The notes under the pieces were generated by a model that was given only the letters and a program-made list of their open reading frames with translations, did not search any database and was not told the DNA's origin. A program made the translations under genes and the position numbers. A stretch of 64,000 nt of DNA from contig JAFQZK010000015.1 of NCBI GenBank assembly GCA_017405965.1, positions 62,001 through 126,000 of the forward strand, given 5' to 3'. Shown here piece by piece: positions 44,445 through 52,964 of this stretch; positions within the stretch are counted from its first letter, which is position 1, and every line of letters starts with the position of its first letter. This DNA is from Muribaculaceae bacterium. GTDB lineage: Bacteria; Bacteroidota; Bacteroidia; Bacteroidales; Muribaculaceae.

Positions 44445-44475
44445 CAAAGGTAATGACGATTTTTTAATTAAACAA
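44445..44475 (-). promoter_or_regulatory. Promoter of C10 copy 4
   Basis: Minus strand: TTG (44475-44473), a 20-bp spacer, TACCTTTG (44452-44445). Leader of about 70 nt. Confidence 0.7.
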
Positions 44476-44954
44476 GCATTTTTGATAATATTTTTTTATT
44501 TTTCTGATTTTTGGGCTTGATGGATTGTCGCATTTTGCGCGTTACAACTGTTAATTTCTCAGAAATGTGTCTCGCCCTCCAATGTGTATATTTTTGGAGT
44601 TTGTTGAAGTATATCTGGTCTTTGTGGGATTTATTGTGGTATTTATTTAAAATGTGGCGAAGATGAAATCAGCAAGTAACATGCATGAGGTGCTGGCCTT
44701 CCTGCGCCGGCTCGCCATCAACAACGACCGCACGTGGTTCAAGGCGCACAACAAGCGTTGTGTCGTCCTGTGCGTGGCGTTGCCATGATAGCTTGATCGC
44801 AAGGAATCGACAGTTAGAGGGTGTGCCTGTGGCCAAACAGAAAGCCACGATCGCAATCATGGCTTTCTCGGGTTGATTTGTTATTGAGGCGTTTTATGAG
44901 TCTTTAATGATGGCCTCTTGGGGAGAACTTTTCGTTTTTATTCTAGTTCCCGCC
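44476..44954. other. Mostly gene-free stretch around the DUF2461 remnant
   Basis: AT-rich upstream part without recognisable genes, then the remnant at 44663-44788, then about 165 bp with nothing recognised. Confidence 0.6.
44663..44788 (+). pseudogene. Truncated duplicate of the DUF2461 gene (5' end only)
   Basis: The first 88 bp (44663-44750) match the start of the DUF2461 gene at 46086-46173 with three differences. The similarity then stops abruptly; the frame continues with unrelated sequence to a TGA after 41 codons. It keeps the ATG and the MHEVLAFLR, then NNDRTWFKAH start. A partial duplication or deletion remnant, unlikely to make a functional protein. Confidence 0.85.
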
Positions 44955-45821
44955 TTAATAATCAGTACTTTCGAGGCCTGTGTAAGGATCGTTGTATTTT
45001 AAGAGGTTCTCAATCAGTTTTCGGTTCCATTTTTCCACATCGTTGGGCTGTTTTTTGGCATTCAGTTTGTTCAGCATGACCTGCCAGTAGGGTTTCTCGA
45101 AGTTGTAGATGATGAAACCTGTGTCAAGGACATCTGTGCTGAGCCATGGCCAGCCCGGGTCTTGGGCGTAACGCAAGATGATAGTATTCTCACGTTCGTA
45201 GTTGACCTCGATGTCGCCTGTCTGGGGATTGATACTGCAAAAGTGCAGGTTGAGGCCCTTGTCTGCCGGGGAGAAGGCCAGATGGAAACGCCCTGGTGAG
45301 AGGCGGATGATGTTTGTCAGGTCCCCATTGCCATCCTCGACGAAGAAGTAGTCCATGTCGGGGCTGTCGGGAAGGATGGGACCGCTCATCGTGTCATCGG
45401 TGATGGTGATGAGGCCGTCATCAGTTGGCTCAAACCGGCTTTTCAGAATACGGCGGTAGGCCCTGTCGCGGTATGCCTCCAGGTCTTCGCAACTGATCAG
45501 TGAAAAGAGCATCATCTGGTCCTGGTATGCCGTCAGTGTTATCACGTCACCCACTTTCTCGGCAACGAACCGTGCGCCTTGGCCTATCATTTCCCTATCC
45601 ACTGATATCTCTTGATAAACGCCGTTCCCTATTGGCTCCAGGCATAGTGTCAGGGAGCCTTGAGCGTCTTGGATGACGACAATTTCCCCTTCTTGGTACA
45701 CACTCATGGCTCCCATGTCCCAGGAAACAAACTGGTAGATGTCATCAATGGAAGCTGGTTCTTGGGCCGAGAGGGACATCGCTGTGAAGGCGGCTGTCAG
45801 GAGATATAGTAATTTCTTCAT
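44955..45821 (-). CDS. Exported protein of unknown function
   Basis: 288 residues from MKKLLYLLTAAFTAMSLSAQ, a clear signal peptide. The frame extends 36 codons further upstream, but the promoter at 45899-45929 lies inside that extension, so ATG 45821 is the start. The mature part is acidic and beta-rich, with motifs IDDIYQFVSWDMGAMSV, TLTAYQDQMMLFS and a Lys-rich C-terminus (LNAKKQPNDVEKWNRKLIENLL). No lipobox, no membrane anchor, no family I recognise. Periplasmic location likely. Confidence 0.7.
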   Translation of the reverse strand: MKKLLYLLTAAFTAMSLSAQEPASIDDIYQFVSWDMGAMSVYQEGEIVVIQDAQGSLTLCLEPIGNGVYQEISVDREMIGQGARFVAEKVGDVITLTAYQDQMMLFSLISCEDLEAYRDRAYRRILKSRFEPTDDGLITITDDTMSGPILPDSPDMDYFFVEDGNGDLTNIIRLSPGRFHLAFSPADKGLNLHFCSINPQTGDIEVNYERENTIILRYAQDPGWPWLSTDVLDTGFIIYNFEKPYWQVMLNKLNAKKQPNDVEKWNRKLIENLLKYNDPYTGLESTDY

Positions 45822-45898
45822 AAGTCTTTGGGATTGAAATATGATTGTTTGTAAATAGTGTATAGGTTTGTGATGCATGTAGTTTTCAGACCACTCCA

Positions 45899-45929
45899 CA
45901 AAGGTACTGGTCTGAAACGAGTCTTGCAA
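45899..45929 (-). promoter_or_regulatory. Promoter of the exported protein gene
   Basis: Minus strand: TTG (45929-45927), a 20-bp spacer, TACCTTTG (45906-45899). It sets the start of the downstream gene at 45821. Confidence 0.68.
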
Positions 45930-46028
45930 GCAAAGGTGGCATTTTTTATCTGTATAACATTTTTATGTTGACTTCTGTAGCGTGAGGTTTTTCATTTGAA
46001 CTCAACATTCGGGATATGATATGGAATT

Positions 46029-46060
46029 TTTGCCCGTTTGGCTCAAAATGAGTATCTTTG
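46029..46060 (+). promoter_or_regulatory. Promoter of the DUF2461 gene
   Basis: TTTG (46029-46032), a 20-bp spacer, TATCTTTG (46053-46060). About 25 bp before ATG 46086. Confidence 0.7.
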
Positions 46061-46085
46061 CACTACAACATGAAAGAATAGGCTT

Positions 46086-46751
46086 ATGAAATCAGCAAGC
46101 AATATGCATGAGGTGCTGGCCTTCCTGCGCCAGCTCGCCATCAACAACGACCGCACGTGGTTCAAGGCGCACAAGGACCGCTTCGACGTCCTGCGCAAAT
46201 CGTGGGAGCAGGACATGGAACGTCTCATCGGCCTGGTGGCCGACTACGACCCCCAGGCGCGTGGCCTCGCGGTCAAGGACAGTGTTTACCGCATCTACCG
46301 CGACATCCGTTTCTCCCATGACAAGCGTCCCTTCAAGGATTATTTCTCGGGCGTGATCGGCAAGGGTGGGCGGCACACGGTGCAGTCGTGCTACTATGCC
46401 CACTTCGGGGTCGAGGAACTGATGCTGTGCGGCGGCATCTGGTGGCCCGAAAAACCATTGCTGGAGCAGCTGCGCCTGCTCATCGATGCCGAGTCCGACG
46501 AGTTCCTGGCCATCATCAATGCTCCTGCCATCACCTCGCGCTACCGGTGGATGTCGCGTTCGCTCAAGACGATGCCCAAGGGTTATCCCAAGGAGCATCC
46601 GCTGGCTCAGTACCTCAAGATGAAGGAGTACTTGCTGGTGATGAATCTCGACGAGGATTATTTCGATTGTGAGGATTGGGTCGAGCGTGTCGCCAGCGAC
46701 TTACAACCTCTCAAACCATTGCACGATTTCCTTAATTATGTGTTTGAATAA
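46086..46751 (+). CDS. DUF2461 domain protein (TIGR02453 family)
   Basis: 221 residues. The family signature is present: LAINNDRTWFKAHKDRFDVLR near the N-terminus, VYRIYRDIRFSHDKRPFKDYF (about 60-85), HFGVEELMLCGGIWWPEKPLL, and the C-terminal YLVMNLDEDYF. Cytoplasmic, function unknown, widespread in bacteria. It is intact, unlike the 88-bp duplicate of its 5' end 1.4 kb upstream. Monocistronic. Confidence 0.88.
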   Translation: MKSASNMHEVLAFLRQLAINNDRTWFKAHKDRFDVLRKSWEQDMERLIGLVADYDPQARGLAVKDSVYRIYRDIRFSHDKRPFKDYFSGVIGKGGRHTVQSCYYAHFGVEELMLCGGIWWPEKPLLEQLRLLIDAESDEFLAIINAPAITSRYRWMSRSLKTMPKGYPKEHPLAQYLKMKEYLLVMNLDEDYFDCEDWVERVASDLQPLKPLHDFLNYVFE

Positions 46752-46948
46752 TTGCCCGTAAAATTACAGATTGTAATTTAGGAATTTGCCACAGTTTTGG
46801 CAAAAGTGTCGGCATTTTGTCAGTTAAAACCGAAAAAATCCGGCTTTTTTGCCATCTTTTTTGCACATTTGGCAACCTTTGAAATATTTTTTTTGGCTTG
46901 ATGGTGTTAAATTCTCAATATTATTACACCTATTAAAAAAAATGGTAG

Positions 46949-46956
46949 TATCTTTG
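46949..46956 (+). promoter_or_regulatory. -7 box of the membrane pyrophosphatase gene
   Basis: TATCTTTG about 90 bp upstream of ATG 47047; no good -33 element. Confidence 0.55.
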
Positions 46957-47046
46957 CGGGCGTTTTTAAGGGGACAGTTCTCTTGAAAACCACATGAAAA
47001 CCCTGAGAATATTAACAATCAACATCAATACAAGTAATTTGCATCT

Positions 47047-49473
47047 ATGAAGAAATCATTAGTTTTCTTGTTGGCATTAGCGTCATCTCTGGCTATGAAG
47101 GCCAGTGAAGCCGACCTGGTGATGCCGACTTCGTTGCATGAGTTCAGCTTCCTGCACTGGGGCTTCCTGGTGTGCGTGTTGGGTATGCTTTTCGGTGTGT
47201 ATCACTTCATGAAGACCAAGAGTCTTCCTGTTCATCCCGCGATGCGCGAGATTGGTGAGGTGATTTACAAGACTTGCTCAACCTACCTCAAGCAGCAGGG
47301 CCGTTTCCTGGCCATCCTGTTTGTCTTCATCGGTGTGGTGGTTGCCTTCTATTTTGGTGGACTGAGCCACATGACGGTGGGTGAGGTGCTCATCATCCTG
47401 TTATCGACTGTAATCGGTATGCTCGGCTCCTATGCCGTGGCAGCCTATGGTATCCGCATGAACACCTATGCTAACGCCCGCATGGCCTTCGCTTCGTTGC
47501 GCCGTGACCCGCTGCGCCTGCTCAACATCCCCTTGAATGCGGGTATGTCGATCGGCGTGATGCTGGTGTGCGTTGAGCTGATTATCATGCTGGTCATCCT
47601 GCTCTTTGTCCCCGTGCATCTGGCTGGTGTATGTCTCATCGGCTTTGCTATCGGTGAGAGCCTCGGTGCCAGCGCCCTGCGTATCGCCGGTGGTATCTTC
47701 ACCAAGATTGCCGACATCGGCAGTGACCTGATGAAGGTGGTCTTCAAGATCGGTGAGGACGACCCGCGCAACCCCGGTGTGATTGCCGACTGTACCGGTG
47801 ACAACGCTGGTGACAGCGTTGGTCCCACGGCCGACGGTTTTGAGACCTACGGTGTGACCGGTGTCGCTCTGGTATCGTTCATCCTGCTCGCAGTCAAGGA
47901 CCCCGAGATGCAGAAGAATCTGCTCGTGTGGATCTTCTCGATGCGTATCCTCATGGTCATCACCAGCGTGGTGGCTTACTGGGTGAACAAGGCTTTCTGC
48001 AAGGCCAAGTATGCAGGCAAGGACAGCCTTGACTTTGAGAAACCCCTTACCTCCCTCGTTTGGTTTGCCAGCGTGCTCAGTATCGCTGTGACCTATATTG
48101 TTTCCTACATGCAGCTGGGCAATATCGATGGACAGCCCAACCTGTGGTGGCAATTGGCAAGCATCATCTCGATGGGTACCCTGGGCGCTGCCCTTATCCC
48201 CGAGATTACCAAGATCTTCACCTCGCCCAAGAGCGGCCACGTGATGGAGGTTGTGAAGGCTTCACACCATGGTGGTGCCTCACTGAACATCCTCAGTGGT
48301 TTTGTGGCAGGTAACTTCTCGGGTTTCTGGACCGGTTTGGCCTTCGTGCTGCTGATGTTTGTCGGCTATGCCTTCTCTATTGATATTCCTGAGGCACTCA
48401 TGTCCTATCCCGCCATCTTCGCCTTTGGTCTGGTGGCCTTCGGTATGCTGGGTATGGGTCCTGTGACCATCGCTGTGGATAGCTACGGCCCCGTGACCGA
48501 CAACGCACAGAGCGTCTATGAGCTCTCGCTCATCGAGGAGGTGCCCAACAAGGACGAGGAAATCGAGCGTGACTTCGGCTTCAAGCCCGACTGGGAGAAG
48601 TCAAAGCACTATCTGGAGGAGAACGATGGTGCCGGCAACACCTTCAAGGCAACTGCCAAGCCCGTGCTCATCGGTACCGCTGTCGTTGGTGCTACCACGA
48701 TGATTTTCTCGATCATCCTCGTGATCCAGAAGACCCTCGGCGTCGATCCCGCTGCGCTGCTGAACCTGTTGAATCCTTACACCATCATCGGCTTCCTGCT
48801 GGGTGGCTGTGTCATATACTGGTTCACCGGTGCTTCGACCCAGGCTGTTACCGTTGGTGCTAACCGTGCCGTGGCCTTCATCAAGGACCACATCAAGCTC
48901 GATCCCAATGCTCCCAAGAAGGCCGACACCAAGTCGTCGGTCGAGGTAGTGAAGATTTGCACCCAGTATGCCCAGAAGGGTATGTTCAACATCTTCTTGG
49001 CTATCTTCTTCTTCGCCCTCGGTTTCGCCTGCTTGGCATCGCCGGGTAGCGTGGGTGGCAACAATGCCGTTTCGCTGTTCGTTTCCTACCTCATCTCGAT
49101 TGCCCTGTTCGGTCTGTTCCAGGCTGTGTTCATGGCCAATGCCGGTGGTAGCTGGGACAACAGTAAGAAGGTGGTTGAGGTTGACCTTGACCTCAAGGGA
49201 ACCGACCTGCACGACGCATCGGTTGTGGGTGACACCGTGGGTGACCCCTTCAAGGACACTTCTTCAGTTTCCTTGAACCCCATCATCAAGTTCACCACCC
49301 TGTTCGGTCTGCTTGCCATGGAGATGGCTATCAGCGACAACTTCCGTGAATTTGCTCCTTGGGTAGGTATCGTCTTCGTGCTCGTGGCTATCTTCTTCGT
49401 TTGGCGCTCGTTCTACAAGATGCGCATCGATGACACCATCGAGAACATCCTCGACGCCTACAACAAGAAGTAA
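47047..49473 (+). CDS. hppA: Membrane-bound ion-pumping pyrophosphatase, divergent type
   Basis: 808 residues with about 16 membrane segments. It couples pyrophosphate hydrolysis to export of H+ or Na+. The catalytic stretch near residues 238-260 reads DDPRNPGVIADCTGDNAGDS, with GPTADGFETYG next, versus the usual [21 protein letters not shown] wording; metal-binding Asp residues remain. A second site near the C-terminus has VGDTVGDPFKDTSS. In the K+-dependence motif, GNTFKATAK carries Lys534, the state known from K+-independent enzymes. An insertion of about 25 charged residues precedes it. Best read as a divergent K+-independent pump; the ion is not certain. Confidence 0.85.
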   Translation: MKKSLVFLLALASSLAMKASEADLVMPTSLHEFSFLHWGFLVCVLGMLFGVYHFMKTKSLPVHPAMREIGEVIYKTCSTYLKQQGRFLAILFVFIGVVVAFYFGGLSHMTVGEVLIILLSTVIGMLGSYAVAAYGIRMNTYANARMAFASLRRDPLRLLNIPLNAGMSIGVMLVCVELIIMLVILLFVPVHLAGVCLIGFAIGESLGASALRIAGGIFTKIADIGSDLMKVVFKIGEDDPRNPGVIADCTGDNAGDSVGPTADGFETYGVTGVALVSFILLAVKDPEMQKNLLVWIFSMRILMVITSVVAYWVNKAFCKAKYAGKDSLDFEKPLTSLVWFASVLSIAVTYIVSYMQLGNIDGQPNLWWQLASIISMGTLGAALIPEITKIFTSPKSGHVMEVVKASHHGGASLNILSGFVAGNFSGFWTGLAFVLLMFVGYAFSIDIPEALMSYPAIFAFGLVAFGMLGMGPVTIAVDSYGPVTDNAQSVYELSLIEEVPNKDEEIERDFGFKPDWEKSKHYLEENDGAGNTFKATAKPVLIGTAVVGATTMIFSIILVIQKTLGVDPAALLNLLNPYTIIGFLLGGCVIYWFTGASTQAVTVGANRAVAFIKDHIKLDPNAPKKADTKSSVEVVKICTQYAQKGMFNIFLAIFFFALGFACLASPGSVGGNNAVSLFVSYLISIALFGLFQAVFMANAGGSWDNSKKVVEVDLDLKGTDLHDASVVGDTVGDPFKDTSSVSLNPIIKFTTLFGLLAMEMAISDNFREFAPWVGIVFVLVAIFFVWRSFYKMRIDDTIENILDAYNKK

Positions 49474-49522
49474 CAACTAGGGACTAGAAACTAAGGACTA
49501 GAAACTAAGGACTAGAAACTTT
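49474..49522 (+). repeat. 7-bp tandem repeats after the pyrophosphatase gene
   Basis: Seven consecutive 7-mers, alternating GGACTAG and AAACTAA-like units, starting immediately after the stop codon at 49473. Here no start codon follows; a terminator does. Confidence 0.8.
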
Positions 49523-49552
49523 ACAAGGGCGCGAGCCCCCGTCAAATACCGT

Positions 49553-49596
49553 CAAGGCGGCTGGATACCACACAACGTCCAGCCGCCTTGCATAGT
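49553..49596 (+). terminator. Terminator of the pyrophosphatase gene
   Basis: A 13-bp perfect stem (CAAGGCGGCTGGA at 49553-49565 with 49578-49590) followed by CATAGTTTTT. Confidence 0.85.
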
Positions 49597-49629
49597 TTTT
49601 ATATGTCTTGTAACAGCAGGTTTAGCTGG

Positions 49630-50244
49630 TTACCTTTCCGAACCAACAATTTGCAGTGGCACAAGGTATCTGTCAATGTCACCAACAAGTGGGTTTTCAT
49701 TGCCATCAAGAACTTCAAGCTGTTGACTCAAGGCTTCCGAGAAACGATTGTTCTCGACCTTATAGTCTATCATCATTGTACCGTTAAGCGTGAAACGTAC
49801 ATTTACAATTCTACCTTGTATGATTTCGTTGATTTGTTCACGAGAAACCTGAAAGACGAGGTCGTCATCAATGCCGTGGGATTTTGAATGTGAATTGTTG
49901 ACTTCTTTAATGCCCGCGCCAACAGTATTAAATTCCAAAACTTTACCATTACTTAATGTCAGGAAAATGGGCTGTGCTTCCACCAAAAGCAGCCTTCTAC
50001 TTCTATCAGATCTGGTGCGAAATCCGGACAATCTGATAGAATATAGTTGATCATTACTTTTGCTCTTATCTATTAAACGTACCTCTAAGTTAAGCGTGTT
50101 TTGTGAAAGTACATTCTCAGAAGATTCAGGAGCAATAACTATATTTGAGGGCATGGGCTTTTTAATATCCACGTTGTTGGATTTGCTTTGCGAAAACAAA
50201 ACAAATGGCATAAATGAGACGAGAAGTAAGACAAACGTTTTCAT
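49630..50244 (-). CDS. Exported protein of unknown function, AT-richer than neighbours
   Basis: 204 residues from MKTFVLLLVSFMPFVLFSQS, a signal peptide. The 11 codons upstream are not needed. The mature part has LNLEVRLIDKSKSNDQLYSI, FLTLSNGKVLEFNTVGAG and REQINEIIQGRIVNVRF, a beta-rich pattern without a recognised family. Its base composition is visibly more AT-rich than the flanking pyrophosphatase and oxidoreductase genes, which may indicate a later arrival. Confidence 0.68.
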   Translation of the reverse strand: MKTFVLLLVSFMPFVLFSQSKSNNVDIKKPMPSNIVIAPESSENVLSQNTLNLEVRLIDKSKSNDQLYSIRLSGFRTRSDRSRRLLLVEAQPIFLTLSNGKVLEFNTVGAGIKEVNNSHSKSHGIDDDLVFQVSREQINEIIQGRIVNVRFTLNGTMMIDYKVENNRFSEALSQQLEVLDGNENPLVGDIDRYLVPLQIVGSER

Positions 50245-50607
50245 AATACAATACCTTTTTATGATGTTTTTCTGCAAAGATATAAGAATTCATATAAATA
50301 TCTGCTATTTTTGTGATTTTTTATACTTTGTTTCTATTTCACAACATATATCATCAGAATCCCCCTTGACTTCAATTAGGAGAAACCAAGTTGTGTGTCC
50401 TGGTGTTGCATGCCTTTGCATTGTACCCGAAAAAACAGTTGTCCTCTCCTGTTACCTCAGGACAGCCCACAGCGGTGAGTTTTTTAAACCATGACCACGC
50501 TTTGCCTTTTTTCCCGCGTCTACACGAGCAGCAAGTATCTGTATCTCAGAGCAGTTAATAGCCATCAACACTCCCGCCCCACCTGATTTCAATCATTCAA
50601 TATCGTT

Positions 50608-50650
50608 TCTTACACTGGCAATGGAAGATATCTTACACTGCCAGTGGAAG
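50608..50650. repeat. Imperfect duplicated 20-mer
   Basis: Units 50608-50627 and 50631-50650 match at 18 of 20 positions (TCTTACACTG followed by G/C-C-A variants, then TGGAAG). CACTGGCA in the first is the inverse of TGCCAGTG in the second, so a hairpin is also possible. Confidence 0.6.
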
Positions 50651-50723
50651 GATTTGTGTCTTGTTTTTGGAGGAGAGTGACAAAAAAATCACTAAATATT
50701 GGTAAATAATCATTCATTTTTGC

Positions 50724-50753
50724 TTGCTATGTCCCCAAAAAGGAGTATTTTTG
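50724..50753 (+). promoter_or_regulatory. Promoter of the 2-oxoacid:ferredoxin oxidoreductase operon
   Basis: TTG (50724-50726), 19 bp, TATTTTTG (50746-50753). Leader of about 50 nt before ATG 50811. Confidence 0.7.
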
Positions 50754-50810
50754 TGGGTAATTAGACGAACTTAAGATTAATAACCTTTTAAACTTTAAAC
50801 TATTTCTTTT

Positions 50811-51038
50811 ATGGCAAAATTTCATGGAGCCGTAGTAGTGAATACGGAACGATGCAAGGGATGCCGCCTGTGTGTTGTGGCTTGTCCCTGCAATGTACTG
50901 AACCTCAAGGAGAAAGAGGTAAATGACCGCGGATATCATTTCGCTTACATGGAGCAACCCGAGGCTTGCATCGGTTGCCAGAGTTGTGCAATGGTTTGCC
51001 CCGATGCCTGCATCGAGGTATATCGTGCGTCAGAATAA
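50811..51038 (+). CDS. 2-oxoacid:ferredoxin oxidoreductase, delta (ferredoxin) subunit
   Basis: 75 residues with two 4Fe-4S motifs, CKGCRLCVVACP and CIGCQSCAMVCP, the usual delta subunit that passes electrons to soluble ferredoxin. First gene of a four-gene operon in delta-alpha-beta-gamma order, which matches Kor/Vor-type enzymes of Bacteroidota. The gap to the alpha gene is 37 bp. Confidence 0.93.
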   Translation: MAKFHGAVVVNTERCKGCRLCVVACPCNVLNLKEKEVNDRGYHFAYMEQPEACIGCQSCAMVCPDACIEVYRASE

Positions 51039-51075
51039 CAATAGTGACTAACCATTTAAATTACTGTCGAACAAT

Positions 51076-52161
51076 ATGAACGATAAAGTAACATTGATGA
51101 AGGGTAACGAAGCCCTCGCCATGGCTATGATTCGCTACGGCGCCGACGGATATTTCGGATACCCGATCACTCCGCAGAGTGAGGTGCTTGAGAAACTCGA
51201 GGAAGAAATGCCTTGGGAAACTACTGGTATGGTTGTGCTGCAGGCCGAGAGTGAGGTCGCTGCCATCAACATGGTTTATGGCGGTGCCATGACCGGTAAG
51301 GCTGTCTGCACCTCTACCTCCAGCCCTGGTTTCAGCCTCATGCAGGAGGGTGTGTCCTATCTCGCTGCCAGCGAGGTTCCCGCATTGCTGATCAACGTTC
51401 AGCGCGGTGGCCCCGGTCTGGGTACCATCCACGCTTCACAGGCCGACTACTTCCAGGCTTGTAAGGGTGGCGGTCACGGTGACTATCACATGATTGTGCT
51501 CGCTCCCAGCAGCGTTCAGGAGATGGCCGACATGGTCGCCCTGGGCTTTGACCTGGCATTCAAGTATCGCTGCGTGTCGATGATCCTCGCCGATGGTACC
51601 ATCGGTCAGCTCATGGAGAAGGTTGTCCTGCCCGAGCAGCGTCCGCGTCGCACCGACGACGAGATCCGCGAGCAGTGCCCGTGGGCCGTTAACGGTCGCA
51701 AGGGCATGCGCCCCAGCAACGTCGTTACCAGCCTTGAGCTCGACGACGACAAGATGGAGGAGAACAACTGGCGTTTCCAGGCTTGCTACCGCGAGATCGA
51801 GAAGAACGAGACCCGTTGCGAGCTCATCGATGTCGAGGACTGCGACTACCTGATCACCGCCTTCGGTACCACCGCCCGCGTCGCTATGAAGACGATGGAA
51901 CTGGCCCGCGCCGAGGGTATCAAGGTCGGTATGTTCCGTCCCATCACCCTGTGGCCCTTCCCCGAGAAGCAACTCCGTGAGGCCGCCAAGAACGTCAAGG
52001 GCATCCTGTGCGTTGAGCTCAACGCCGGCCAGATGGTCGAGGATGTGAAGCTTGCCGTTGAATGCAAGATGCCGGTTGAGCACTATGGTCGTTTCGGTGG
52101 CAACGTGCCCACTCCCGACGAGCTGTTGAACGTACTGAAAGAGAAACTCATTAACAAGTAA
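51076..52161 (+). CDS. 2-oxoacid:ferredoxin oxidoreductase, alpha subunit (KorA/VorB-like)
   Basis: 361 residues. The N-terminal pyrimidine-binding domain (MKGNEALAMAMIRYGADGYF, then GYPITPQSEVLE), AINMVYGGAMTGKAVCTSTSSPGFSLM and the C-terminal transketolase-like part (GMFRPITLWPFPEKQL) are intact. With the beta subunit it forms the TPP-dependent active site that oxidatively decarboxylates a 2-oxo acid to an acyl-CoA. Substrate (2-oxoglutarate or branched-chain 2-oxo acid) cannot be settled by eye. Confidence 0.93.
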   Translation: MNDKVTLMKGNEALAMAMIRYGADGYFGYPITPQSEVLEKLEEEMPWETTGMVVLQAESEVAAINMVYGGAMTGKAVCTSTSSPGFSLMQEGVSYLAASEVPALLINVQRGGPGLGTIHASQADYFQACKGGGHGDYHMIVLAPSSVQEMADMVALGFDLAFKYRCVSMILADGTIGQLMEKVVLPEQRPRRTDDEIREQCPWAVNGRKGMRPSNVVTSLELDDDKMEENNWRFQACYREIEKNETRCELIDVEDCDYLITAFGTTARVAMKTMELARAEGIKVGMFRPITLWPFPEKQLREAAKNVKGILCVELNAGQMVEDVKLAVECKMPVEHYGRFGGNVPTPDELLNVLKEKLINK

Positions 52162-52169
52162 AGAACGCA

Positions 52170-52949
52170 ATGGAACTTAACGATATCATTAAACCTGAGA
52201 ACAAGGTCTATGCTGAGCCTAAATTATTGAATAGGGTTCATATGCACTACTGCCCTGGTTGCAGCCATGGCGTTGTACACAAACTCGTTGCACAGGTCAT
52301 CGAGGAAATGGGTGTTGCTGAGAAGACCGTAGGCGTTTCGCCCGTTGGTTGCGCAGTATTTGCCTACAACTACATCGACGTGGACTGGGAGGAGGCTCCT
52401 CACGGCCGCGCTACCGCTCTGGCTACCGCTGTAAAGCGCCTGTGGCCCGAGAACCTGGTATTCACCTATCAGGGCGACGGTGACTTCTCGGCTATCGGTA
52501 CTTGCGAGTCGATTCACGCTTGCAACCGTGGCGAGAACATCGTTATCATCTTCATCAACAACGCTATCTACGGTATGACCGGTGGTCAGATGGCTCCCAC
52601 GACCCTGCTGGGTCAGAAGACCGCTACCTGCCCCTACGGCCGCCGTCCGGACCTCAATGGTTATCCCCTGGCCATCACTCCGCTGCTGGCACAACTCGAC
52701 GGTACTTGCTACGTGACCCGTCAGAGCGTTCACACCGCTGCCAACGTGCGCAAGACCAAAGCCGCTTTGAAGAAAGCCTTTGAGAACAGCATCAACTGCA
52801 AGGGCACCTCGGTTGTCGAGATCGTCAGCGCCTGCAACACCGGTTGGAAACTCACTCCCGAGAAGGCCAACAAGTGGATGGAAGAGAATATGTTCGCCAA
52901 GTATCCCCTGGGAGACTTGAAGGACTTGAAAGATGGTATTCAACGCTAA
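52170..52949 (+). CDS. 2-oxoacid:ferredoxin oxidoreductase, beta subunit (TPP-binding)
   Basis: 259 residues. YCPGCSHGVVHKL carries the cluster-type Cys pair of the beta subunit, and GDGDFSAIGTCESIHACNRG followed by INNAIYGMTGGQMAPTT is the TPP/Mg motif (GDG...NN). It starts 8 bp after the alpha gene and is followed by the gamma gene after 15 bp, so it is translated as part of the same operon. Confidence 0.94.
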   Translation: MELNDIIKPENKVYAEPKLLNRVHMHYCPGCSHGVVHKLVAQVIEEMGVAEKTVGVSPVGCAVFAYNYIDVDWEEAPHGRATALATAVKRLWPENLVFTYQGDGDFSAIGTCESIHACNRGENIVIIFINNAIYGMTGGQMAPTTLLGQKTATCPYGRRPDLNGYPLAITPLLAQLDGTCYVTRQSVHTAANVRKTKAALKKAFENSINCKGTSVVEIVSACNTGWKLTPEKANKWMEENMFAKYPLGDLKDLKDGIQR

Positions 52950-52964
52950 AATTTAGAAGACACT

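Larger units (their letters stand above)
50245..50810. other. Gene-free region between the exported protein and the oxidoreductase operon
   Basis: No convincing gene on either strand. It contains a 23-bp-period duplicated segment (50608-50650) and, at its end, the promoter of the oxidoreductase operon. The rest is unexplained. Confidence 0.55.

Noticed and set aside
49527-49546. Small GC palindrome GGGCGCGAGCCCCCG as another REP
   Set aside because: Only a four-base stem, no matching head, and the adjacent hairpin is a clear terminator.
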